Origin: Flavobacteriaceae bacterium
GTDB lineage: Bacteria; Bacteroidota; Bacteroidia; Flavobacteriales; Flavobacteriaceae
NCBI GenBank assembly: GCA_015493405.1
Contig: WGDF01000358.1
Coordinates: 1 to 5,345 of the forward strand
DNA: 5,345 nucleotides
Direction of reading: 5' to 3'
The translations under genes and the position numbers were made by a program. Shown here in pieces: positions 1 through 5,325 of this stretch (positions are counted from its first letter, which is position 1; every line of letters starts with the position of its first letter). The notes under the pieces were generated by a model that was given only the letters and a program-made list of their open reading frames with translations, did no database searches and had not been told where the DNA came from.

Positions 1-1279
1 ACAATAATTTACCATATTTATCTGCTTTTGGCAATTTGACCACAGCCTTAATCGTGTCTTTATTTTTTTGTCCGATAAAATCCGAAACAGCTTGGGGTAA
101 AATGAGCAATTGATAGGCTTTTCCCAAAGTTTTATCAAAATTAACGGCAAATGATCCATCAGATATTTTCTCAAACTTAAAAGGTAGGATTATACTGTCA
201 GAAACCAGTTTGATTCTATTTTTATAAACTTGATTGAGGGGTATAGAACCTTTAATTTTAACAGTGTCCAAAGGATTGGTTTGACCTTTTCCTTTTACCA
301 TTAAAACCAAAGAGTCCGGTGTTTGTATTCGTTTTCTATAATATTTTTTGAGATGATGTGGCAGCGGAATATTCAATTTAATGCTATCGGAATTGGTCAG
401 ATACCACAAATCCAAATATTTCCGGTTCAAAATCCGTAAAGACTTTTTTAAAGGCATTTTATAATAAACTTCCAAACTGTCGGGATGCCCTTTAAATTTT
501 ATACGGGTATGATAGGCTGATTCTTGCTCAATTTTTTCAATTTGCAAAGTGGGATATTCTTTAAATAAATACAAATCCACTATGGAATCTTTCGGAATTT
601 CAATAGCTCGATTTAAAAAAGCTATCCTTTCTTTATCCTGCTCGTATTTGTAGTCTCTATTGTCATCATCTATTGCAATAACTCTATATTTTCCTGCTTT
701 TAAATGGGTCAAGTTAAACTCTCCGGTTTGAGAAACCATCCCGACATAAAAAGGTTTTTGGTTAAAAACTGCCGAATCTTTAAATGTGGCTGCTTTGTAA
801 AGCCCTACTAATATATTTTTAGGTTTTTGGGTTTCATATAAGACGTGGACTTTTCCTTTCAGATTTAGACTGTCAATATTGGGCCCTGTGGAAAAAACCA
901 ATTGTAAATTTTTCAACTTATTTCCTTCATTGAAATCAGTAATACTTTCGCCAAAATTTATTAAATAAGTCGTTTGAGGCTTTAAACTGTCTTGAAATTC
1001 TATTTTAATAGTTTTAGCAGCAATACCGCTTGGCTTGATTACCGGCAAATGTGCCAACGGAGGCGAAATCAAAATGTTTTTATGAGGATCTTTGAGCAAA
1101 ACATATTCATCAAACTGTAAAACAATTTCTTGCCCTTTAAAATTAACGGCATCTTGTTTTGGAAAACTATGTAATAACTTAGGCGGCGTGACATCTTTGT
1201 CACCTCCGGTAGGGCGTCCTACTCGGGCACAAGCATTGGTGATTAAAATCAAAATCAAAAAAACGCCGGCATGTCTCAT
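1..1279 (-). CDS. Ig-like domain lipoprotein, Bacteroidota type (partial, 3' end outside window)
   Basis: The minus-strand frame from the ATG at 1279-1277 stays open for 426 codons to the window edge, so only the N-terminal part is seen. A short hydrophobic signal (residues 4-13) leads to Cys17 in ITNAC, a loose lipobox, suggesting a lipoprotein anchored in the outer membrane or otherwise in the envelope. Right after it comes RPTGGDKDVTPP (residues 22-33), close to the GTPTGGPKDxxPP signature I know from Bacteroidota lipoproteins with a bacterial Ig-like (SbsA/Big_5 type) domain. Residues about 30-135 fit that domain (LQFDEYV, LKPQTTYLINFG, ITDFNEGN). Residues about 137-230 resemble a second beta-sandwich of the carboxypeptidase-regulatory/prealbumin type (GEFNLTHLKAGKYRVIAIDDDN). 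The rest is beta-rich with no recognised motif. From memory, full-length relatives have roughly 500-600 residues. The function is unknown; a structural or binding role at the envelope is inferred. The family is fairly sure, the role is not. Confidence 0.85.
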   Translation of the reverse strand, partial: MRHAGVFLILILITNACARVGRPTGGDKDVTPPKLLHSFPKQDAVNFKGQEIVLQFDEYVLLKDPHKNILISPPLAHLPVIKPSGIAAKTIKIEFQDSLKPQTTYLINFGESITDFNEGNKLKNLQLVFSTGPNIDSLNLKGKVHVLYETQKPKNILVGLYKAATFKDSAVFNQKPFYVGMVSQTGEFNLTHLKAGKYRVIAIDDDNRDYKYEQDKERIAFLNRAIEIPKDSIVDLYLFKEYPTLQIEKIEQESAYHTRIKFKGHPDSLEVYYKMPLKKSLRILNRKYLDLWYLTNSDSIKLNIPLPHHLKKYYRKRIQTPDSLVLMVKGKGQTNPLDTVKIKGSIPLNQVYKNRIKLVSDSIILPFKFEKISDGSFAVNFDKTLGKAYQLLILPQAVSDFIGQKNKDTIKAVVKLPKADKYGKLL

Positions 1280-1294
1280 AATTATATTTTGGGG

Positions 1295-1302
1295 TAAAGT
1301 TA
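1295..1302 (-). promoter_or_regulatory. weak candidate -7 element for the lipoprotein gene
   Basis: Read on the minus strand this is TAACTTTA, 7 of 8 matches to the Bacteroidota -7 consensus TAnnTTTG. It ends 15 bases before the ATG, implying a very short leader. No convincing -33 TTG lies at the expected distance, so this is only a candidate in an AT-rich stretch. Confidence 0.3.
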
Positions 1303-1345
1303 TAAAAAAGGGGGCATTTGTTAAAGAAAAAGAATTGAAAACCGC

Positions 1346-1358
1346 AATAAGGCTTATT
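1346..1358. repeat. 13-base palindrome overlapping the expected -33 region
   Basis: AATAAG-G-CTTATT is a perfect 6-base inverted repeat around one central base. It lies where the -33 region would be, 11 bases upstream of the strong -7 element at 1370-1377. It could be an operator, or chance in AT-rich DNA. Confidence 0.3.
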
Positions 1359-1369
1359 TTAATAATTCT

Positions 1370-1377
1370 TATCTTTG
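1370..1377 (+). promoter_or_regulatory. -7 promoter element for the gene at 1395
   Basis: TATCTTTG is a perfect match to the Bacteroidota housekeeping -7 consensus TAnnTTTG. It ends 17 bases before the ATG at 1395, so the leader would be about 10 bases. The only upstream TTG (1335-1337) is about 32 bases away, further than the usual 19-21, so the -33 element is weak or absent. Confidence 0.65.
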
Positions 1378-1394
1378 CGCTGTAACTGAGATCT

Positions 1395-1736
1395 ATGGAA
1401 AATTTACAAGGCCTTATTCTTAAAAAAGAATTTGATTTTAAGGATTTAAAGCAACAACTTATCAAAGATTTAATTCTTTCCGGTATTGATTCCCAATATT
1501 TCGAAGACATAAACGATGCCCAAATGCTAATCGAAAAATTACAAACCTTTGTCTCAGACTTACTAAGTTATCACACCGCAGACTTTGATCGTTTTATGTA
1601 TCGAGTAGATATCAATGAAAATAAATTATCGGGACTCAATCATACTAATATGTCGGAGCTCATCCAAAATCTTTGTTATTTGATTTTAATCAGAGAAATG
1701 CAAAAAATTACTTTTAGAAAACAATTCAAGGCATAA
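1395..1736 (+). CDS. small cytosolic protein of unknown function
   Basis: The frame encodes 113 residues and I cannot assign it to a named family. There is no signal peptide or membrane segment. The sequence looks mainly helical: residues about 15-29, 42-59 and 86-105 read as amphipathic helices. A distinctive central stretch, ADFDRFMYRVDINENKLSG (residues 62-80), is the kind of motif likely to be conserved among relatives. One Cys (C94) is present and no metal site is evident. The start is supported by the perfect -7 element at 1370-1377 and by the lack of an alternative ATG before codon 44. No Shine-Dalgarno site is seen. It diverges from the lipoprotein gene and ends directly at a bidirectional terminator, so it is probably a single-gene transcript. 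Its codon and base use look like those of its neighbours. A real gene is likely; the function is unknown. Confidence 0.8.
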   Translation: MENLQGLILKKEFDFKDLKQQLIKDLILSGIDSQYFEDINDAQMLIEKLQTFVSDLLSYHTADFDRFMYRVDINENKLSGLNHTNMSELIQNLCYLILIREMQKITFRKQFKA

Positions 1737-1774
1737 AAAAACGGCACTTTAGGTTTTAAAGCACCGTTTTTTTT
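1735..1774. terminator. bidirectional intrinsic terminator between convergent genes
   Basis: The A-run 1735-1741 plus CGG pairs with CCG plus the T-run 1767-1774, and CTTTA (1747-1751) pairs with TAAAG (1757-1761). The loop is GGTTT, and a 2x2 internal mismatch (CA opposite CA) lies between the two stem parts. Flanking A and T runs give a U-tract in either direction. It sits at the stop codon of the plus gene and 15 bases past the stop of the minus gene, so it can serve both. Confidence 0.85.
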
Positions 1775-1789
1775 GATTGAGATATTCTA

Positions 1790-2152
1790 TTATTTAGGAA
1801 ACTTAGCCAAATAATCTTGGTATAAAGTTTCACCTAAAATATTTTTCATAGCATGTTGAAAACCGGCACCTCTTTCGGCATCTTTTTTTACAAACTGAAT
1901 GATTTGATCTAATGATTTCCCTTGTGCATCCCCTGTTTGTTCAGCCAATACAATACGTTTTTGAACCGCATAAGCTTTAAAAAGATTGGCTTTATAAACT
2001 TTATCAGCGGTAGCTTGATCCAGATCTAAAGCAGATTTAATCATAGCCGTTTGCTGTTCGGCAAAAGTTTTGGCATCAAATTGTTGAGACAGTTTTTGAC
2101 TGTAACCGGAAAGACTGATCAAAAGTAGCATTAAAGCTAAATATTTTTTCAT
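1790..2152 (-). CDS. small exported helical protein (Spy/CpxP-like features)
   Basis: This 120-residue protein begins with a classic signal peptide: Lys2-Lys3, a hydrophobic core at residues 4-14, and a likely cut after GYS before Gln19, a common pattern in Bacteroidota. The mature part of about 102 residues contains no Cys, appears almost wholly helical and is probably periplasmic. The stretch IKSALDLDQATADKVYKANL (residues 38-57) resembles the LxLTxEQAxKVYxIN pattern of small Bacteroidota proteins that loosely recall Spy/CpxP periplasmic chaperones, and the end (MKNILGETLYQDYL, residues 102-115) recalls their closing L-x-x-x-Q/L-Y-x-x-Y segment. The likeness is from memory and moderate, so a chaperone or stress-binding role is only a possibility. 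The gene converges with the one at 1395-1736 and shares its terminator. Upstream, the terminator at 2216-2251 cuts it off from the repeat/OmpA gene, so it probably has its own promoter. Only a poor -7 match (GATCTTTA, near 2165-2172 on the minus strand) is visible. Confidence 0.85.
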   Translation of the reverse strand: MKKYLALMLLLISLSGYSQKLSQQFDAKTFAEQQTAMIKSALDLDQATADKVYKANLFKAYAVQKRIVLAEQTGDAQGKSLDQIIQFVKKDAERGAGFQHAMKNILGETLYQDYLAKFPK

Positions 2153-2215
2153 AATTTTATTTTTTAAAGATCTTTATGATGCATATTTTAACAATTTTAA
2201 TTAAGATATACAAAC

Positions 2216-2251
2216 AAAAAAAACGATTGTCTTATAAACAACCGTTTTTTT
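2216..2251 (-). terminator. intrinsic terminator of the repeat/OmpA gene
   Basis: On the minus strand the arms AAAACGGTTGT and ACAATCGTTTT pair around a 7-base loop (2231-2237), followed by eight Ts (2223-2216). The one non-Watson-Crick position is a G-U wobble when read on the minus strand but an A-C mismatch on the plus strand, which fits a signal for minus-strand transcription. It lies 22 bases past the stop codon at 2274. Confidence 0.85.
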
Positions 2252-2273
2252 GCATAAATTATAAAATTTAAGC

Positions 2274-4220
2274 TTATTCACTAAGCATTCTAAATTCTGT
2301 TCTTCGGTTAACACGATGTTCAGCTTCACTACATTTAACACCGTCTTTACAACGATTTAACAATTTAGTCTCGCCATAACCTTTAGCAACCAATCTATCT
2401 ACCGGAATACCTTTGGAAACCAAATATCTGACAACGGCTTGTGCCCGTCTTTCTGACAATTTTTGGTTACTGACTGCAGATCCTCTTGAATCGGTATGAG
2501 AAGCTATTTCGACTTTCACACCGGGATTGGCTTTAATAGCCGGAATCAATCGGGTATCAATGATTTTTTTAGCTTTAGGTGTTAAAGTAGCACTACCTAA
2601 AGGCCAGTTAATCGGTAGCGGATTGTAAGTTACAAGTTTACAATTAATTTCACGCCATTGGGTTAAACCACCTTTTTTAACCAAAACTTGTTTTTGAACG
2701 GTTTTATATTGAGCCGGAACAGTTTGACTGTCAGCCCAAGCTTCTTTAGCCACAACTGTTTTTTTGATTACGGCAGTTTTAGCAGGAACATCTGTGGTTA
2801 CCACTTTAGGCGCTTCGAGCATAACTGTTTTTTTGAAAGTTTGAGAAACGCCGTGCACATCGACCAACTGGTAAGTCGGAGGGGTAACCACTGTTGTCGG
2901 TATTTTTTGTGTTTTTCCTGCGATTTCTTTTACAACGGCTTTAGGCGCTTCAACCATAATGGTTCTTTTAAATGTTTTGGTCACAGCGGGAATATCTTTA
3001 ACAATTACTTTAGGTTCTTCAACCATCACTACTTTTTTAATGGTTTTAGTAACCGCCGGAACTGTAATTTCTTTGGTAGAAGGCGGCGTTACCATAACAA
3101 CTTTTTTGTATGTTTTAGTCACTTCCGGAATCAAAACTTTTTCAGCTTTAGGCGGTGCAATCATAACCACTTTTTTGATGGTTTTGGTTGTTGCCGGCAC
3201 ATCAATAGTTTTGACCGCATAAGGACTTGCCAAGTCCGTTTTAACATAAGTGCCCGTAACACAACCTTTATTGCCCATTGTTTGGCAACCGGGGATGGTT
3301 TCTACTCTGGCATCGCTTTCAAGTTTAGTAACGGCAATCGTTTCAAATTTAGCCGGAATTTCTTTGTAACACCAAACACGGCAATCATTGGGATCGGGAG
3401 ATTCACAATCCGGTGATTTAGCACCCAATTGCCATTTGGCCCCGGCAGGTGATACCTCAATAGTTTGATAATCTTGTTTGAAACTGGCCGGAACGACATG
3501 AAGTTTAGAACCTTTTTCACTTTTTAAATAAGAAATAGATTCTTTTTTCCATTGTGCCGGAACAATCGTCAATTTTTTACCTCCGTCAAACGTAGGAATT
3601 ACAACTTCTTCGGTTCCAAATTTGGCAGGTGTATATTTATAACGGTAAGAAGCCGGTTTTACAACAACAGTTTCAGTTACGGTTTTATATTGTGCCGGAA
3701 CTTTCACCAATTTTTTATAAGCTTCTTGTATGACAATATCTTCGGTTACAGTTTTGTATTTAGCCGGAATAACTTCAACTTTTTTTCCGGGGCCTTTGAC
3801 TTCTACTTCAAAAGTTTCAGTGCCCAATTTAGCCGGAACAATAGATAAATCTTGTGCCGGAGTTTTAGTTTCTACTTCTGTAAAAGCTTTGGAATATGAA
3901 GCCGGGGTCTCTTTAACTTTTTTATAAGGACTTTTAACCTCAATATCAAATTTTTCCGTGCCGTATTTGGCCGGTACAACAGCTAATTTTTTATAAGCAT
4001 CACGCACCACAACCGTTTCAGTCTCATTTTTATATTGAGACGGATGTGTTTTGTATTTGGTGTATGAAGGCGCAACTTCTATGGTTACATCTTCTGTTTT
4101 CCATTCTTCCGGGGTTTTACATCTGACATAACACTTGCCGGGTTCGGGATTGGTTGGAAGATCTTGGGCAAATACAGTAGCACCAAGCATTAACATTCCA
4201 AAAAATAATAGTTTTCTCAT
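2274..4220 (-). CDS. exported 23-residue-repeat protein with C-terminal OmpA peptidoglycan-binding domain
   Basis: The gene encodes 648 residues. Residues 1-18 form a signal peptide (RK, then a long hydrophobic core) probably cut at FA before Gln19. PGKCYVRC (C30, C34) opens repeat block A, in which a Pro starts each unit at residues 37, 60, 83, 106, 129, 152, 175, 198, 221 and 244, always 23 apart (typical unit VPAxYxTVTExVVVKxAYKKL). A Cys-rich insert (about 267-340, with C272, C280, C284, C312 and C320) precedes block B, with units anchored at 342, 365, 388, 411, 434, 456, 479 and 502 (VPAVTKTxKKVVMVxxPK type). Residues about 537-646 form an OmpA-like domain: HTDSRGS with Asp577, NQKLSERRA with Arg592 (equivalent to the diaminopimelate-binding Asp/Arg pair of OmpA), a Cys624/Cys630 pair and the NRRTEF ending. 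No beta-barrel domain is evident, so it is likely periplasmic or surface-linked and held to peptidoglycan by its C-terminus. It is rich in Lys, Val, Thr and Pro. Structural anchoring is inferred; the exact role is unknown. Confidence 0.93.
   Translation of the reverse strand: MRKLLFFGMLMLGATVFAQDLPTNPEPGKCYVRCKTPEEWKTEDVTIEVAPSYTKYKTHPSQYKNETETVVVRDAYKKLAVVPAKYGTEKFDIEVKSPYKKVKETPASYSKAFTEVETKTPAQDLSIVPAKLGTETFEVEVKGPGKKVEVIPAKYKTVTEDIVIQEAYKKLVKVPAQYKTVTETVVVKPASYRYKYTPAKFGTEEVVIPTFDGGKKLTIVPAQWKKESISYLKSEKGSKLHVVPASFKQDYQTIEVSPAGAKWQLGAKSPDCESPDPNDCRVWCYKEIPAKFETIAVTKLESDARVETIPGCQTMGNKGCVTGTYVKTDLASPYAVKTIDVPATTKTIKKVVMIAPPKAEKVLIPEVTKTYKKVVMVTPPSTKEITVPAVTKTIKKVVMVEEPKVIVKDIPAVTKTFKRTIMVEAPKAVVKEIAGKTQKIPTTVVTPPTYQLVDVHGVSQTFKKTVMLEAPKVVTTDVPAKTAVIKKTVVAKEAWADSQTVPAQYKTVQKQVLVKKGGLTQWREINCKLVTYNPLPINWPLGSATLTPKAKKIIDTRLIPAIKANPGVKVEIASHTDSRGSAVSNQKLSERRAQAVVRYLVSKGIPVDRLVAKGYGETKLLNRCKDGVKCSEAEHRVNRRTEFRMLSE
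2673..3197 (-). repeat. 69-base coding repeats, block B (about 8 units)
   Basis: Residues 342-516 of the repeat/OmpA protein. Unit anchors fall at residues 342, 365, 388, 411, 434, 456, 479 and 502. The spacing is 23 except for one 22, in the diverged pair of units without the Pro (IAGKTQK and VHGVSQT). The repeat also shows in the DNA: closely similar stretches reading cttttttrwtggttttrgt recur every 69 bases near 3030, 3099 and 3168. The units favour V-P-A-V-T-K-T-x-K-K-V-V-M-V. Confidence 0.85.
3423..4112 (-). repeat. 69-base coding repeats, block A (10 units)
   Basis: Residues 37-266 of the repeat/OmpA protein. Ten units start with Pro at exact 23-residue steps from 37 to 244. Each has an aromatic or Leu three residues after the Pro (EEW, SQY, AKY, ASY, AKL, AKY, AQY, AKF, AQW, ASF), then a T/E-rich and V-rich strand, then a Lys-rich turn. 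The last unit runs into the Cys-rich insert. The alternation of V/I-rich strands suggests a beta-hairpin or extended beta structure per unit. Confidence 0.88.
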
Positions 4221-4256
4221 AATAATATTTATTTATAGTTGAATTGTAATATACAG

Positions 4257-4264
4257 CAAAATTA
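4257..4264 (-). promoter_or_regulatory. -7 promoter element for the repeat/OmpA gene
   Basis: On the minus strand this reads TAATTTTG, a perfect TAnnTTTG. It ends 36 bases before the ATG at 4220, implying a leader of roughly 30 AU-rich bases with no Shine-Dalgarno site. A TTTTTG lies about 30 bases upstream (4300-4295), too far for a standard -33, so that element is uncertain. Confidence 0.55.
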
Positions 4265-4400
4265 ACAAAAAATTATGAGAATAAAATCTTTTTTCAAAAA
4301 AAAATAAATATATCTTTAATTCTTCTTAAATTTTAGATTTTATTTTGACCATTCATTTTTTTAATGCACATATGCTTAAACTAAAAAATTATTAATAAAC

Positions 4401-4429
4401 TTGTAAGGAAATAAAAATTGTAACGACTA
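4401..4429 (+). promoter_or_regulatory. speculative ECF-type promoter of the sigma operon
   Basis: TTGTAAG (4401-4407) and CGACTA (4424-4429) are 16 bases apart, the usual spacing of ECF promoters. They loosely resemble an AAC-type -35 and a CGTC-type -10. The predicted RNA start would be about 15 bases before the ATG at 4452. ECF sigma factors commonly drive their own operons. The match is loose and the assignment is inference. Confidence 0.25.
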
Positions 4430-4439
4430 TAAGTCACAA
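4418..4439. repeat. interrupted dyad just upstream of the sigma gene
   Basis: TTGT (4418-4421) and GACT (4425-4428) are mirrored by AGTC (4432-4435) and ACAA (4436-4439) around the centre ATA, with a 3-base bulge (AAC) in the left arm. It lies 13-34 bases before the ATG and could be an operator or a leader hairpin; chance is not excluded. Confidence 0.3.
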
Positions 4440-4451
4440 CAACTCTTGATT

Positions 4452-5012
4452 ATGAATACCTCAAAACATAACATAGATCCTGAAAAATGGGTGCAAAATT
4501 ATGCGGATTATCTTTTTACGTATGCACGACTAAAATTACCCTCAAAAGAAACAGCGGAAGATGTGGTACAAGAAACTTTCTTATCTGCCTATAAAAGCGC
4601 GGCAAATTTTAAAGGTAACAGTTCTGAAAAAACTTGGTTAGTCAGCATTTTAAAAAGACGCATCGTTGATTATTACCGTAAAGAAGCGCGCCGTCACGAA
4701 CAAAACATTTCGTCCTATCAATTGCCTTTTTACGAATCAGGAGATCATGCCAACCATTGGATAGAACAACGCGCGCCTAAAAATTGGGAAACTGATGACC
4801 AGATTAGTTATGATGAATTTCATAGCATTTTACAATATTGTTTATCACTTTTGTCCCCTAAACATAGATTGGTTTTCATAATGAAAGTATTAGATGAGTG
4901 TGAAAGTGAAGAGGTTTGTGCCGAGGTCGAAATTAGTTCGGCCAATTTATGGACGATTATGCATCGGGCACGCCTGCAAGTAAGAGAATGTGTAGAAAAA
5001 AAATGGCTTTAA
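4452..5012 (+). CDS. ECF-type sigma-70 family RNA polymerase sigma factor
   Basis: The 186-residue protein has the two-domain layout of ECF sigma factors, which direct RNA polymerase to a set of stress or envelope promoters. Region 2 covers residues about 15-80: AEDVVQETFLSAYK (35-48, region 2.2, core binding) and WLVSILKRRIVDYYRKEARR (62-81, regions 2.3-2.4, -10 recognition). A linker of about 40 residues, unusually rich in aromatic residues and Pro, follows. Region 4 spans about 122-182, with SEEVCAEVEISSANLWTIMHRARLQVREC (152-180) as the -35-binding helix-turn-helix. The S-x-NLWxxxHRARLxxRxC pattern and final Trp match, from memory, the subgroup TIGR02943, whose members are paired with small zinc-finger anti-sigma factors, as here. 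ATG 4452 is preferred over an in-frame TTG at 4446, which adds only Met-Ile. No Shine-Dalgarno site is seen. The stop is 16 bases before the next gene, so the two form an operon. Confidence 0.93.
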   Translation: MNTSKHNIDPEKWVQNYADYLFTYARLKLPSKETAEDVVQETFLSAYKSAANFKGNSSEKTWLVSILKRRIVDYYRKEARRHEQNISSYQLPFYESGDHANHWIEQRAPKNWETDDQISYDEFHSILQYCLSLLSPKHRLVFIMKVLDECESEEVCAEVEISSANLWTIMHRARLQVRECVEKKWL

Positions 5013-5028
5013 TTATTAACATAAGAAG

Positions 5029-5325
5029 ATGAATATAAAAAGAATATTGATAAAAATAATGGATTACTTAATGCTTGATTGTAATCAAGCTACGCTTTTA
5101 GCAAGCAAAAAACTGGATGACAAACTCAGTTTATGGGAACGGATCCGATTAAAAATCCATTTGATGAACTGTAAGTTTTGTTATAATTTCAACTTACAAA
5201 GTGAAAAAATTGATAAAATTATCAAAATAACACCGGACGAATTGGAACACAAATGCCATCACAGCATACATTTGGAAGCCGATAAAAAACAAAAAATCAT
5301 TGATAAACTCATGAAAGAACAATGA
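5029..5325 (+). CDS. cytosolic zinc-finger anti-sigma factor (ZAS/zf-HC2 type)
   Basis: The 98-residue protein is the likely cognate inhibitor of the sigma factor encoded 16 bases upstream. The core reads LDCNQATLLASKKLDDKLSL, then ERIRLKIHLMNCKFCYNF, giving C18-x25-H44-x3-C48-x2-C51, the zinc-binding pattern of ZAS-type anti-sigma domains. The phrase pattern CxxATxLxSxxxDxxLSxxERxxLxxHLxxCxxC matches anti-sigma factors I recall next to TIGR02943-type sigma factors in other phyla. There is no membrane segment, so it should act in the cytoplasm by holding the sigma factor; release by oxidation or metal change is possible, by analogy with RsrA and ChrR. Unusual is a second cluster near the C-terminus, H74-K-C76-H77-H78-S-I-H81, which could bind another metal ion. 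The start at 5029 follows a purine-rich AAGAAG. Met11 (5059) or Met15 (5071) are alternatives, since the core begins only at residue 16 and relatives often start near there. Confidence 0.88.
   Translation: MNIKRILIKIMDYLMLDCNQATLLASKKLDDKLSLWERIRLKIHLMNCKFCYNFNLQSEKIDKIIKITPDELEHKCHHSIHLEADKKQKIIDKLMKEQ

Larger units (their letters stand above)
4221..4451. other. divergent intergenic region, AT-rich
   Basis: These 231 bases separate the repeat/OmpA gene (minus) from the sigma-factor gene (plus). They hold the minus-strand -7 element at 4257-4264 and plus-strand near-matches to TAnnTTTG (TATCTTTA at 4311-4318 and TTATTTTG at 4340-4347, both more than 100 bases from the sigma ATG). Close to the sigma gene lie a TTGTAA direct repeat (4401-4406 and 4418-4423) and a dyad at 4418-4439. 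The only ATG-started frames here are tiny (for example 10 codons from 4275) and unconvincing. Both flanking genes are probably controlled from this region. Confidence 0.6.

Noticed and set aside
1092..1385. Plus-strand open frame of 97 codons
   Set aside because: Most of it runs antisense to the N-terminal part of the lipoprotein gene, which has a convincing signal, lipobox and Ig-like domain. The frame shows no family resemblance and covers the -7 element at 1370-1377.
2688..3416. Plus-strand open frame of 242 codons, rich in Asn, Phe, Arg and Cys, and a second one at 2959-3222 with a repetitive hydrophobic product
   Set aside because: Both are antisense images of the 69-base repeats of the repeat/OmpA gene; the apparent periodicity is inherited from that gene.
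3302..3927. Further frames inside the repeat/OmpA gene (minus 3302-3520; plus 3552-3848 and 3730-3927)
   Set aside because: They are out-of-frame or antisense shadows with low-complexity composition and no promoter or family likeness.
2673..4112. The repeats as a CRISPR array or a DNA-level satellite
   Set aside because: The 69-base repeats are in frame, degenerate and without spacers; they encode a periodic protein.
4275..4307. A 10-codon ATG frame (MRIKSFFKKK) in the divergent intergenic region
   Set aside because: It is very short, AT-driven and without initiation signals; there is no support for a leader peptide.
4446..4451. TTG start for the sigma factor, two codons before the ATG
   Set aside because: It adds only Met-Ile and has no ribosome-binding site to favour it; ATG 4452 is the simpler choice.
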